Source: M30B66 sp040882555
GTDB taxonomy: Bacteria > Bacteroidota > Bacteroidia > M30B66
NCBI GenBank assembly: GCA_040882555.1
Contig: JBBEBC010000028.1
Location: forward strand, 1 to 41,530
Direction of reading: 5' to 3'
DNA: 41,530 nucleotides
The notes under the pieces are model-generated. The model saw only the letters and a program-made list of their open reading frames with translations. It was not told the DNA's origin and made no database searches. A program made the position numbers and the translations under genes. Below are positions 8,501 to 17,300 of this stretch, in pieces; positions within the stretch are counted from its first letter, which is position 1, and every line of letters begins with the position of its first letter.

Positions 8501-10604
8501 TAAAGCCAATGGTTCCTCTGTTAGGGATGAGGGTAAATTCCTCACTTTGACTAAATCCAAATCCTGGAGGCTGGTGAATATCGCCTGCATAACACGAGTT
8601 ACCAACCAAAAACGGATATTTTCCTTGATTGCTATAGCTAGCCGGATCATCAATACTTACATCGAAACCACTACCAGTGGCATGTCCGAAAAATGTCATT
8701 AGAGAAACTCCATTGTTGATGTAGTCGCTTATTATAGCACTTTGAGTTTGCTCGATAGGTGCGGATGAAGTTTTTTGATAGGTATAAACAGTTCCTCCGA
8801 AGAGTGTGTCTTCGATGGTGTTTTCGTAGGTGCTTAAGTAGTTTAAATAGCTTTGTTGTTCACTTTGAGATTGACCACCTCCAAAATGTAAAACTTGCTT
8901 CATCCACATGGCAGGTTCATTGCCCTCGTACTCCTGAAGTTTGTTCAGGTAAGCGCTAATATCATTTGCAGAACTTGCAGATATTCTTCCTGTTGCCAGC
9001 GCCGGTTCAAAAGGTAAAGCGCCATTTAATCCTGCGGTGAGCAGCATATCACAACTTGGAAACCCGTAAGTTGGAACCAGAGATTGATTCCATGTTTCAG
9101 GATCATTTCTTAAGTAATGCGAGGAAATAGACTTTCCTAAAAGAAGCAAATATTCAGGCTCATTGTCCCAGTAACCAAAGGCGGTATTAGCAAAATTTTT
9201 AATTGAAAGAGGGTGCTGTCTAACTCCGTAAGCAAATTGATCATACAGCTCATCGACAAAGAAGACCTCTGTAGAAAATTTTCCTGATCGGTAGGCCTTG
9301 TAGGCCGATGCCTCATTTTGAAATGATCGGTGAGTTACAATTAAGAAATCAGTTCCAGGGTAATCACGAAGATCAGTGAATTGTCCACTTCCTGCATTTA
9401 CAGCGCTTAAGCTGGATGAAGGAAGGTTCAAAATCTGAGCATTTGAACACAGATAAATTTCCTTATCACTTCCGTTTCCGTTAGGAACAATAGCTCTAAA
9501 AGCAGTTCCATTGGCACTTGCCTGAATTCTTCGTCGGTTGCTTACATCAAACACAAAAACCGACCCTCCGCCAGCATTTACGGAAGTCATATTAAGAAGG
9601 TACTTATCACCAGATGCATTATCGGGTAAGAGCATTCGGTAAAAGCCTTGGTTTTCCATATTGAAATTATGTGGGTACTTCCACACATAATTTGAGTACA
9701 CAGCATTGGAGGTAACCGGGTTTCCGTTGTTGGCAGTTATTCCAAGATAAGAGAACGTAAAAGCGGTAGTGGTAGCACCTACATTGGCTAAAGGCAAATT
9801 AAAACTGAAAGCTCGACTACCGTGCCCTTCCATTAAAGTATCCTTTAAAGGTAAATTGGCAAGCTTAAGCTGGAAACGATGATCCAAAAAATGAGGAGCA
9901 TTCGATATGGTTTTATAGACTATTCTCAGGTTTGCTTCAGGGCCTGAAGCTGCTTTGTTGGCGCTTGGAATATTGCTTATCTGATTTAGCAAAGGGGCAG
10001 AAAATACGGGTCCTGACCAGCCTTCACCTTCGGTATAATCTGGATCTGTTGAATTATTGAAATCGGTTTTTCCGAAATAGTAATTGTTAGTTTGTTGATT
10101 TATTACTTCTCTTATAAAATATGGTGCTGTGGGATATGCTGCAAAATCTACATCCGTTTCAACGCTCATTCTTAGATTACTTGTGATGCTGTTCCAGGTT
10201 AGAAAATAAACAGCTGTATCACTAAAAAGAGAATAGTTCTTATTGCTTTGGTCAAGATCAGGATTTGCATAAAGCGATGCATCCAGCCAGCCATCATTTT
10301 TGTGAGCAAAGAATTCAACGAAATCGCCATCATCCCAGCTGCCATCATCTTCCCCATTAACATATATGGCTTGTTCTTCACCACGCCCAAAGAGTTGAAT
10401 ATTTCTAGGGTCGGTTCCAGAAAGCTGAGGAATAGCCTCTAATAAAGCAGTAGATGAAATCCGGTAAACTCCGGTAGTCACAATTGGGATGCGGAAATAG
10501 GTCTGGTCGTAATTAATCCACTCGTTTCCAAAAGGCTGCGCAGCCAGTATAAATGGAAGGCAAATGAATAAAGAAAAAAGCATGTAAATTTTTTTCATAC
10601 GCAT
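5598..10604 (-). CDS. porU: Type IX secretion system sortase PorU (C25 gingipain-type)
   Basis: This 1668-residue surface-associated cysteine peptidase removes C-terminal sorting domains from T9SS cargo and links the cargo to the cell surface. The signal peptide is about 1-22 (ending LAAQ). The C25 caspase-like core spans about 415-770 with catalytic H641 in FFGHATGSG and C671 in VGNSCYAGD. Beyond it are a CARDB-like beta domain (about 790-890), a stretch resembling the ILEI/FAM3 domain (about 1065-1195), further beta-sandwich modules, and a C-terminal region beginning YPNPFS that resembles FlgD-type/sorting-domain folds. At 1668 residues it is roughly 500 longer than Porphyromonas PorU. The ATG shares one base with the porV stop (TAATG), so translation is probably coupled. 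The porU function is firm; the added domains are assigned by eye. Confidence 0.93.
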   Translation of the reverse strand: MRMKKIYMLFSLFICLPFILAAQPFGNEWINYDQTYFRIPIVTTGVYRISSTALLEAIPQLSGTDPRNIQLFGRGEEQAIYVNGEDDGSWDDGDFVEFFAHKNDGWLDASLYANPDLDQSNKNYSLFSDTAVYFLTWNSITSNLRMSVETDVDFAAYPTAPYFIREVINQQTNNYYFGKTDFNNSTDPDYTEGEGWSGPVFSAPLLNQISNIPSANKAASGPEANLRIVYKTISNAPHFLDHRFQLKLANLPLKDTLMEGHGSRAFSFNLPLANVGATTTAFTFSYLGITANNGNPVTSNAVYSNYVWKYPHNFNMENQGFYRMLLPDNASGDKYLLNMTSVNAGGGSVFVFDVSNRRRIQASANGTAFRAIVPNGNGSDKEIYLCSNAQILNLPSSSLSAVNAGSGQFTDLRDYPGTDFLIVTHRSFQNEASAYKAYRSGKFSTEVFFVDELYDQFAYGVRQHPLSIKNFANTAFGYWDNEPEYLLLLGKSISSHYLRNDPETWNQSLVPTYGFPSCDMLLTAGLNGALPFEPALATGRISASSANDISAYLNKLQEYEGNEPAMWMKQVLHFGGGQSQSEQQSYLNYLSTYENTIEDTLFGGTVYTYQKTSSAPIEQTQSAIISDYINNGVSLMTFFGHATGSGFDVSIDDPASYSNQGKYPFLVGNSCYAGDIHQPPGFGFSQSEEFTLIPNRGTIGFIASVALGIPNQLHTYTDTLYRYMSQRYYGEPMAMNMKRTARAVYSTDPFRKAVILETTLHGDPGVALNGAPLPDYFTTQPDVFFNPEDVTTEVDSFRLNIVVSNVGRAIDAPLTVEVVRNFPNSGLTTTYSRLIGNPYFRDTLVIAMPVTDIIKGGVGINTFDIRIDPLNQRDELSETNNNISATLLIRSAEVLPVWPYEFAVVPNNTVTLRASTGDPFAPVRNYIFEADTTDLFNSPFKITQTINQSGGVLNWDLPLVMQDSMVIFWRVSPDSLPGGSYQWKESSFQYISGQRGWAQDHFFQFKKNQFNQINYQRSERYFDFVTNAKELSCNAYGFPWEIDELWATSYKIDAEVWADAGCSLDGAIYIAVIDSVTLLPWLSPENCWEEGNQYGQFNNTCQCKNGNRMANFVFRNEAGANEMIAMRDMLNAVPNGHYILAYTWIYGNYQNWDPSVMQAFLDLGADSISTLPNEYPYIFMVKKGHPETAIEMIADSANANLSLSAPMFNSWVSGDFTSTLIGPGSGWDTLSWKSKNVDNPLDSIRIQVKGIRPNGQENIILEATTGANGDIDLSPIIGLDNYTYVRLNAFMRDDSLRTPVQLDRWQLSFDPVPECALNPLAGLYLYNDTLQQGDSLKLAIAIQNISELPMDSMLVAYWIQDINRNIFPVNYSRQKPLAPGEILFDTVAVSTLPYSGLNSIWVEANPNMDQPEQFRFNNLGSLNFYVGSDNVNPLLDVTFDAVHIINGDIISPKPEISIQLKDENPYLALDDTSSFQIYLKLPSGNTALPVYFNSTPAMEFIPGSLPDNKARILWRAEFLEDGTYDFIVKARDRSNNASGSVQYSISFEVVNKSTITNILNYPNPFSTKTHFVFTLTGSQVPDQFRIQIMTITGKVIKDIRKDELGTIRIGRNVTDYAWDGRDEFGDRLANGIYLYRVMTSIDGKDIERRESGADTYFERGFGKMYLIN

Positions 10605-11698
10605 TAATCAGTTGATTTATCTGCAGCCTGAATATCAAATCTCAGGGAAAATACATTAGAAAATAGAGCAGTACTTTGGTCTCCAATATCTGTTAAGGCA
10701 TAATCAATGCGAATCCCTTTAATACGAATTCCAAGACCTAAATTTGGCTGGTAGGTGGTAATTCGTCCATCACCTGCATCATTCCGAATAGATTGAAAGT
10801 TACCAACACCTCCTCTTAAAAAAATGATATCCTTATAACCTGCTTCCAAGCCAAAAACAGGACTCATTGAGAATGTTTTATCGCGGATTACGGTATTTCT
10901 CATTCCATCGAAGGTGGTTTGCATATTAAGTTCGGTGAGAAGGTTGAATTTTTCTCCTAGCTGGAAATACCGTGCAGCACCAAGTGTTAGCGTTGGCAAG
11001 GTAAGTTCGAGAGAGTTGACAGGAATCTCATTACCAGTTTCATTAAAAACATCTCTTTGGGCCTCACTTAAACTGTAAGTCCAAGCATTGAAGGTACTTG
11101 TAATATCTCTTGCCATTGCAGCAAAACGCCATTTATTAGGCTTGTACTGCATTCCAGCATCAAGGCCAAATCCCCATGAACGGGCAAAATCACCCACAAC
11201 GCGGTGCACTACTTTGGCATTAGCGCCAACGCTTAATCCGTGCTCATTTAATGTTCGTGCATAGGAAAGCAAGAAACCATAATCAGCAGCAGAGAAAGTT
11301 TGAATTCGGTCGTAGTTAATATTGCCGTTTGCATCTATAAGCTCTGACGTATCGGGAATATCATCCACACCAAAACGAACTATCGAAACAGCAAGTACAC
11401 TTTTCGGGTCTATTCGGGTTGCGAGAGATCCAAAATCATATTTGGCAATCCCTGCAAAATATTCAGAATGCATCAGAGCTCCTTGAAATTTGGATTGAAT
11501 ACCGGTTAATCCGGCGGGGTTCCAATATCCTGAGGTAGCGTCATCGGCTGCAGTAATAAATGAACCCGACATGCCTAAAGCTCTTGCACCAACTCCTATG
11601 GCAAGAAATTCATTGCTATATTTCCTTGCTGTTTGGGCATAAGTACTACCCGAACTTAGGAGAAATAGAAGGCTTATTAAACGTATGGTGTTATTCAT
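10604..11698 (-). CDS. porV: Type IX secretion system outer-membrane protein PorV (LptO)
   Basis: This is a 364-residue FadL-like outer-membrane beta-barrel protein. The signal peptide is about 1-22 (ending STYAQ). The mature N-terminus has the PorV signature: FLAIGVGARALGMSGS, followed by the segment AADDATSGYWNPAGL. PorV shuttles cargo from the T9SS translocon to the PorU attachment complex and is required for secretion of CTD proteins. It is the first gene of a two-gene unit with porU; the stop TAA and the porU ATG overlap by one nucleotide. A TAnnTTTG promoter element lies about 90 bp upstream. The neighbour on the other side is divergent. Confidence 0.93.
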   Translation of the reverse strand: MNNTIRLISLLFLLSSGSTYAQTARKYSNEFLAIGVGARALGMSGSFITAADDATSGYWNPAGLTGIQSKFQGALMHSEYFAGIAKYDFGSLATRIDPKSVLAVSIVRFGVDDIPDTSELIDANGNINYDRIQTFSAADYGFLLSYARTLNEHGLSVGANAKVVHRVVGDFARSWGFGLDAGMQYKPNKWRFAAMARDITSTFNAWTYSLSEAQRDVFNETGNEIPVNSLELTLPTLTLGAARYFQLGEKFNLLTELNMQTTFDGMRNTVIRDKTFSMSPVFGLEAGYKDIIFLRGGVGNFQSIRNDAGDGRITTYQPNLGLGIRIKGIRIDYALTDIGDQSTALFSNVFSLRFDIQAADKSTD

Positions 11699-11788
11699 AG
11701 TTTATTTATTATTATGAAACAAAATTGAGCGCTTAGTGTTTGTGAACAAGTAATTTACCTCCAAAAGAGTACGTGGCTTAAGCGTATT

Positions 11789-11796
11789 CAAACGTA
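11789..11796 (-). promoter_or_regulatory. Candidate -7 box for porV-porU
   Basis: The minus strand reads TACGTTTG, an exact TAnnTTTG match, in the divergent spacer. No TTG lies at the usual distance upstream, so support is partial. The leader to the porV ATG would be about 85 nt. Confidence 0.35.
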
Positions 11797-11876
11797 ATTT
11801 ATTTTGCAAACAGAGAAACTTTTTTTCCTTTGCAAGAACTAAAAGTCCGGATTTAAGAAAAACCGCCTGGAAAAGA

Positions 11877-13064
11877 ATGAAAAGGCTCATTAAGAAATCG
11901 CATTTTGATAATATCCACGCACTGCGGTTCGTAGCTTTTCTATGGATATTTTTTTCACATTGCTTCATCACTAACAATCAACAGGTTGCAGTGTCTTCGT
12001 TGTTCACTGACATGCGGCAAGTTAGTATCAATCTTAATCAAGTTGCTTACAGTTTACTGTTTATACTAACAGGGTTTTTAAACACTTGGTCAATCTTTGA
12101 AGAGCGCTTTATCTATAAGAAAGTGAACGTGTTACGCTATTTTATGCGTCGCGTTTTGGGGATTCTGCCTTTGTATTTTGTTATATTCTTACTTGGCTAT
12201 TTTGTACTACCTCGTCTTGAATTGGGACTTCCGGTCGACCAACATGGTCCTGTTGATGCGATGAGCTACCTTCTTTTCTTTTTCAATTTTGGATATGTTG
12301 ATACCTATTCTCCTATTGATGGAGTGATGGGAAATATGTGGTCGATAGCTGTTAGTTTTCAGTTTGTTTTAGTTTGGCCAATTCTGATGGCTTATTTCAG
12401 ACGAAGGGAACCACTTCTGATGGCAATCTGCATTATTGCTTTTGGAGCAGGAGCATGGTTTTATTCAGAAAACGACAGTTTCAAGTTCAATACATTAAAT
12501 GTACTTCTTGATTTCATGGCGGGTTCTTTTGTGGCCTACTTCAGTTTTTTCAAGTATAAAACTCATATCTTCTTAAAGAACCAGACCAAGCGGACTATTG
12601 GGTTTATTTATATTGCATTTTTTGCTTTCCTCTTTTACAGAGGAAGAATTTTGCATGAATTGAATACGTTTCCACCACAATTGCTTTTTATTGCCGAACG
12701 ATTAATAATCACAGCAGTTCTAGCCTTCTTTGTATTTGAGCAAACGTTTAGCTCGAATTCGGTTCTTAAGTTGGCAAAATTGAAAATATTCAATGCTCCA
12801 GGCAAAATAGCTTATAGCATGTATGCCTACCATGCCATAGGAATAATGATAGGCTACCGTGCCATGTCATTTCTGGGCTCCGAGCAAACTCAAATTTCTG
12901 TTCTATTACTTGAACCTGTAATTGCTTTAGCTGCAACGGCGGCGATAGCTGCTTTTAGTACAGAATACTTTGAGAAAAAATTCACACGAAGGAAGAAAAA
13001 TTACAATCCAACACGTGACTATAATCCTGTAGGTTTGCAAGATGTTAAGACGAAACCTTCCTAA
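11877..13064 (+). CDS. Acyltransferase 3 (OafA/NolL-type) membrane protein
   Basis: This 395-residue protein has about ten membrane segments. It begins with the family signature NIHALRFVAFLWIFFSHCF, which holds the conserved R17 and the catalytic-type H28. A second family motif, around W155 (WSIAVSFQFVLVWP), corresponds to the usual WSLxVEExFYLxxP; here the Glu pair is replaced by Ser-Phe. Such proteins move acyl groups onto sugars of lipopolysaccharide O-chains, exopolysaccharide or lipids at the inner membrane. The acceptor here is unknown. The last 23 bases overlap pssA, so the two are cotranscribed, which may hint at an envelope-lipid role. The C-terminal tail is basic and cytosolic. Confidence 0.85.
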   Translation: MKRLIKKSHFDNIHALRFVAFLWIFFSHCFITNNQQVAVSSLFTDMRQVSINLNQVAYSLLFILTGFLNTWSIFEERFIYKKVNVLRYFMRRVLGILPLYFVIFLLGYFVLPRLELGLPVDQHGPVDAMSYLLFFFNFGYVDTYSPIDGVMGNMWSIAVSFQFVLVWPILMAYFRRREPLLMAICIIAFGAGAWFYSENDSFKFNTLNVLLDFMAGSFVAYFSFFKYKTHIFLKNQTKRTIGFIYIAFFAFLFYRGRILHELNTFPPQLLFIAERLIITAVLAFFVFEQTFSSNSVLKLAKLKIFNAPGKIAYSMYAYHAIGIMIGYRAMSFLGSEQTQISVLLLEPVIALAATAAIAAFSTEYFEKKFTRRKKNYNPTRDYNPVGLQDVKTKPS

Positions 13065-13761
13065 CGCACTAACGCTTGGTAATTTGCTTTGTGGTTGCTT
13101 AGCAATTCAGCAGCTGCTCAGCGGGGATCCTTTGTTGGCTCCTTGGCTGATGGTGGCTTCTGGGGTCTTGGATTTTTTTGATGGAATGGTTGCCAGGGCT
13201 TTAAACGTGCTGTCGCCCGTTGGAAAGGATCTCGATTCTTTAGCCGATGTTGTTAGTTTTGGCGTTCTTCCTGGATTTATGGCTTTTTATCTGATAGGCG
13301 AAGCTTCATCAATTGATTCACCTCAGTCGCTTGATTTAACGAATCTTTCGCCAGCACTCATTGCTTTTCTCATACCGATTTTTTCTGCATTCAGGCTAGC
13401 AAAATTCAATCATGACACTCGCCAAACGAGTTCATTTATAGGCATGCCAACGCCTGCTAATGGGTTCTTTTGGGCAGGCATGTTTTACCTAATTATGAAT
13501 GATGGGTTTGAGTTTTTCTCTGCAACAGCCTTATCAATCATTGCGCTAGCTTCTGCCTTGTGGCTAGTTTCTCCTTTGCCAATGTTTAGTTTCAAGTTTA
13601 ATAAAAACATGAAAATTATGGAATGGTGGCCACAGGTAATTTTGTTGGCTATTTCTATTCCTATGCTAATAATGTATAGCCTTTCAGCCTTTGCTTCAAT
13701 CGTTTTTGCTTATGCTTTGTTGTCGCTATTACAAAGCTTTTTGATAAAGCTTAGATCCTAA
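13042..13761 (+). CDS. pssA: CDP-diacylglycerol--serine O-phosphatidyltransferase
   Basis: This 239-residue integral membrane enzyme makes phosphatidylserine, the precursor of phosphatidylethanolamine, from CDP-diacylglycerol and serine. The CDP-alcohol phosphotransferase motif is intact: D44, D47-G48, A51-R52, G61, D65 and D69 (DGMVAR, then GKDLDSLAD). The start MLRRNLPNALTLGNLLCG is the typical PssA N-terminus and supports the start inside the upstream gene. Several hydrophobic helices follow to the end. The 23-bp overlap with the acyltransferase gene places both in one operon. The downstream purS gene converges from the other strand 84 bp away, with no clear terminator between. Confidence 0.93.
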   Translation: MLRRNLPNALTLGNLLCGCLAIQQLLSGDPLLAPWLMVASGVLDFFDGMVARALNVLSPVGKDLDSLADVVSFGVLPGFMAFYLIGEASSIDSPQSLDLTNLSPALIAFLIPIFSAFRLAKFNHDTRQTSSFIGMPTPANGFFWAGMFYLIMNDGFEFFSATALSIIALASALWLVSPLPMFSFKFNKNMKIMEWWPQVILLAISIPMLIMYSLSAFASIVFAYALLSLLQSFLIKLRS

Positions 13762-13845
13762 TTAGATTCTTTAATAGAATACAGAACTCTTGAGCTCGAT
13801 TTGAGCTAAAGTGTAAAGTGTAAAAGGATCATTTTTATTTACAAA

Positions 13846-14097
13846 TTAGGCTTCAGAAAGTTCGAAGCTATATCCTTCCATAATTGGATTAGAAAGAATT
13901 TGCTTGCATGCTTTTTCTACTTTTTCATTTGCAGATTCTTTTGAATCAGCTACAATTTCCAAGCGAATGTGCTTGCCAATTCTAACATTATCAATTTCCG
14001 GTAGTCCAAGGTTTTTCATACTTCCGCTCACAGCTTTTCCTTGAGGGTCTAATAATGCTGCATGAGGCATAACATCAATTTCGGCAATGAATTTCAT
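13846..14097 (-). CDS. purS: Phosphoribosylformylglycinamidine synthase subunit PurS
   Basis: This 83-residue protein starts MKFIAEIDVMPHAALLDPQG and continues KAVSGSMKNLGL, the canonical PurS sequence. PurS is the small dimeric subunit that joins PurL and PurQ in the FGAM synthase complex of purine biosynthesis and helps channel ammonia. The frame extends 18 residues further upstream to an ATG at 14151. I chose 14097 because the family begins exactly there and because a TATCTTTG promoter box lies inside the longer version. It is an isolated gene here; purL and purQ are not in the window. Confidence 0.92.
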   Translation of the reverse strand: MKFIAEIDVMPHAALLDPQGKAVSGSMKNLGLPEIDNVRIGKHIRLEIVADSKESANEKVEKACKQILSNPIMEGYSFELSEA

Positions 14098-14112
14098 AAT
14101 TTTTATTTGCCG

Positions 14113-14120
14113 CAAAGATA
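14113..14120 (-). promoter_or_regulatory. Candidate -7 box for purS
   Basis: The minus strand reads TATCTTTG (TAnnTTTG). It predicts a start of transcription about 10 nt before the purS ATG at 14097, an unusually short leader. No -33 TTG was found at the usual spacing. Confidence 0.35.
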
Positions 14121-14269
14121 ATGAATCGATTTGAGCTTTTTGCCCACCCATATTAGCAAAGGTTCTTCAACAATGCTGAGTATAAAACGTTTCTTTTGCC
14201 CAATCTACAAGCCATATAGAAGCTTAATTCATTGCTTAAAACAAGATTTCCAACATAAGTTCGTTAATA

Positions 14270-14277
14270 TACATTTG
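14270..14277 (+). promoter_or_regulatory. Candidate -7 box for the large outer-membrane protein gene
   Basis: TACATTTG matches TAnnTTTG and would place the transcription start near 14283, about 20 nt before the GTG at 14304. An in-frame TAA at 14265 precludes longer starts. TTTC at 14247-14250, 19 bp upstream, is a weak -33 match. Confidence 0.4.
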
Positions 14278-14303
14278 AAGTATCTTCGACCGAAGGCTCA
14301 GTT

Positions 14304-17300
14304 GTGCATCGATTATTACTCATTCTTTTCCTTATTATCGGCTTTGCCATTGTAAGTAAATCTCAGTCAATGAGTAGTTTACGTACAAAGACAATTTTGC
14401 TTAGTGGTGATACAATTCGGCTCGATTCGATGAGTCTGTTGCAAGGCAGTTTTAGGTTCGAAGGCAGCAGTAATGACACTTCGGCGTACAAGCTCATGCC
14501 CGACGAGGGGATTCTGGTGAGGAAATCGGGGTCTCTTCCCCCGAAAGGGGATAGTATTCAAGTAATATTTAGAGTGCTACCTCTTAATTTCAGTGCTCCT
14601 TACGTCAATAAAACCCGAAGAAAATCAACTCCCGAGGAACGCGGCATCTACAATCCTTTTGTTTACACTCCATCCATGAACAATGCGGGTTCTCTCAAAT
14701 TTGACGGCCTAAACAAGAATGGTTCTATTTCTAGGGGCATTTCAGTGGGAAATAATCAAGATTTGGCAGTGAATTCTACACTTAACCTGCAACTATCAGG
14801 TAAACTAACTCCCGATATTGACATTAGTGCAGCAATTACGGATGACAATATTCCCATTCAGCCAGATGGTAATACGCAACAGCTTCAGGATTTTGATAGG
14901 GTGTATATTCAGTTGTCAAATGAAAAATCAAAGCTTATAGTAGGAGACTTTCAAATAACCCGGCCTGAAAGTTATTTCATGAATTATAATAAACGCCTGC
15001 AAGGCGGAAGTTTTGAAACGCAGTTTAAGGAAGCCATTTTTAACGAAGAGCGACATCCGAAGGCAACAATAAAAACTGGCGGAAGTATTGCCGTTGCCAG
15101 AGGAAGATTTAACCGGAATCAAATTCAGGGTATTGAAGGAAATCAAGGCCCATACAGGCTTAGAGGAGCAAATAATGAACAGTTTATTGTCATACTCTCT
15201 GGTTCTGAGAAAGTGTACATTGATGGCAGGCAACTTACCCGAGGGCAGGAAAATGATTATGTAATTGATTACAACACTGCTGAGGTTACCTTCACCTCTC
15301 GAATCCTCATTACCAAAGATTTGAGAATATTTGTTGAGTTTGAGTACTCAGACAGGAACTATGCTCGCTCACAGTTTGCTTTTAATACATCCATTGAACA
15401 AGGAGGTTTTGTAAGTCGGCTTAATGTTTATTCAGAACAGGATAGCCGCAACCAATCATTACAACAACAGTTGGGTCCTGAGCAAAAAGAGGTGCTCAGA
15501 GAAGCTGGCGATGATGTTACTCTGGCACTTATAGATGCAGTTGATTCTGTTGCCTTTACAACAGATTTGATTCTCTATGAACTACGTGATACTTTGGTAG
15601 ATGGAATTGTATATTCTAACATTCTTGTAAATTCTACCGATCCAGAAAGGGCAAATTATAGAGCATCGTTTACGCAGGTAGGGGCAAACCAGGGTAATTA
15701 TATTCAGGCAAGCAGTGCCGCAAATGGAAGAGTATTTATGTGGGTTGCTCCCATTGGTGGAGTTCCTCAGGGAAGCTTTGCTCCCAAAGTGCAGTTAATA
15801 GCGCCTATACAAAGGCAGATGTTTACTTTGGGTAACGATTATAAGGTAAGTGAAAAGTTGAGTTTTACTTCAGAAGTCGCTTATTCTAAGTATGATGTAA
15901 ATACATTTTCTCCCAAAGACAATGCTGATGATCCTGGATATGCCTTTCGCGTTGCAGCAATTTATAATACAGATTTTGGGCGTGATAGCCTGAAATGGAA
16001 GTTGGTAAACACACTAAGCTATGAGCAGATTGATCGATTTTTTAGTCCTATTGAGCGTTTCAGAAATGTAGAATTTGATAGAGATTGGAACTTGCAGCGG
16101 GTCATTTCGAAACCTGCAACAGAATATATTCCAAGAGCAAATGTGAATTTAAGCCATGGTAACTTTGGTACAGCCAATTATCTATTTACGGGCTTTTTGA
16201 AAGGGGAGGAGTTGCAGGCAAACCAGCATGCTTTGAATACCGACTTAAGGTGGAAGAAGTTCAAGCTCAATTACATTGGAAGTTTAACAACATCAGATGG
16301 ACTTGAGAGTGCGACTGATTTTTATAGGCACAAGACCTTATTTACAAGAGATATATCTTGGTTTCAAATAGGGTATAAGGATGAATTTGAGAGAAATTTA
16401 TTGTACGATGTTTTAGGAGATTCGCTACGAGCGGATGCCTACTCATTCTTCGATAGACAAGTTTTTATTCAAAATGTTGATACGGCAAAAAGGAGGTATA
16501 ATCTGTTTTATAGAGTAAGAACTGACGATGGCGTTAGAAGTCGCGATTTGAAGCAATATGCTTGGGCAGAGAGCTATGGATTTAGTCTTGATTTATCAAC
16601 CTCTGAAAATGTGCAGTTTAGGTCAATCACTACTTTCAGAAGACTTGAAATTAGAGATTCAAGTTTAAGTAACCTCCAGCCCGAACGTACCTTGGTTAAC
16701 AGAATTGAGTTATCGCTTAGGCTGTTGCAGGGGAGTATCACCACAAATACATTTTATGAATCGGGGAGTGGGCTTGAAACAAGAAAAGAGTTTAGCTATT
16801 TAGAGGTACAACCTGGATTAGGAGTTTACTCTTGGACCGACTACAATGGGAACGGAATCAAAGAGTTAAATGAATTTGAGATTGCTGCTTTTCCTGATCA
16901 GGCAAGGTATATCAGGGTATTTACACCAACTAATGATTTTATCAGAGTTTACAGCAATAGTTTTAATCAGGCAATTAATATCAAAACCCCCAGAGAATGG
17001 GCTAAGCAGAAAGGGTTTAAGAAGTTAGTCTCTAGATTTTCATCACAAACTGCATGGCGGGGTGATAAAAGAACTACCAATGATAATGTGATTGAGGCAT
17101 ATAATCCTTTTGGCGTTGGAATAGGCGACCCGCAGTTAATCACTGTGAACCAGACTCTTAGAAATTCCATTTTCTTTAATAGAAGTGATCCAAAGTTTGG
17201 GGTTGATGTTAATTTTCAAAGAATTGGCTCAAAGGCACTTCTAAACAATGGTTTAGAATTAAGAGAAAATACGTTTGGTAATCACCGTGCCCGGTGGAGT

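Noticed and set aside
11702..11977. 91-codon minus-strand frame across the porV/acyltransferase spacer
   Set aside because: It overlaps the well-supported acyltransferase start and the porV promoter region and resembles no family.
14131..14355. 74-codon plus-strand frame between purS and the large OMP gene
   Set aside because: It overlaps the OMP signal peptide in another frame and contains the OMP promoter; composition is not protein-like.
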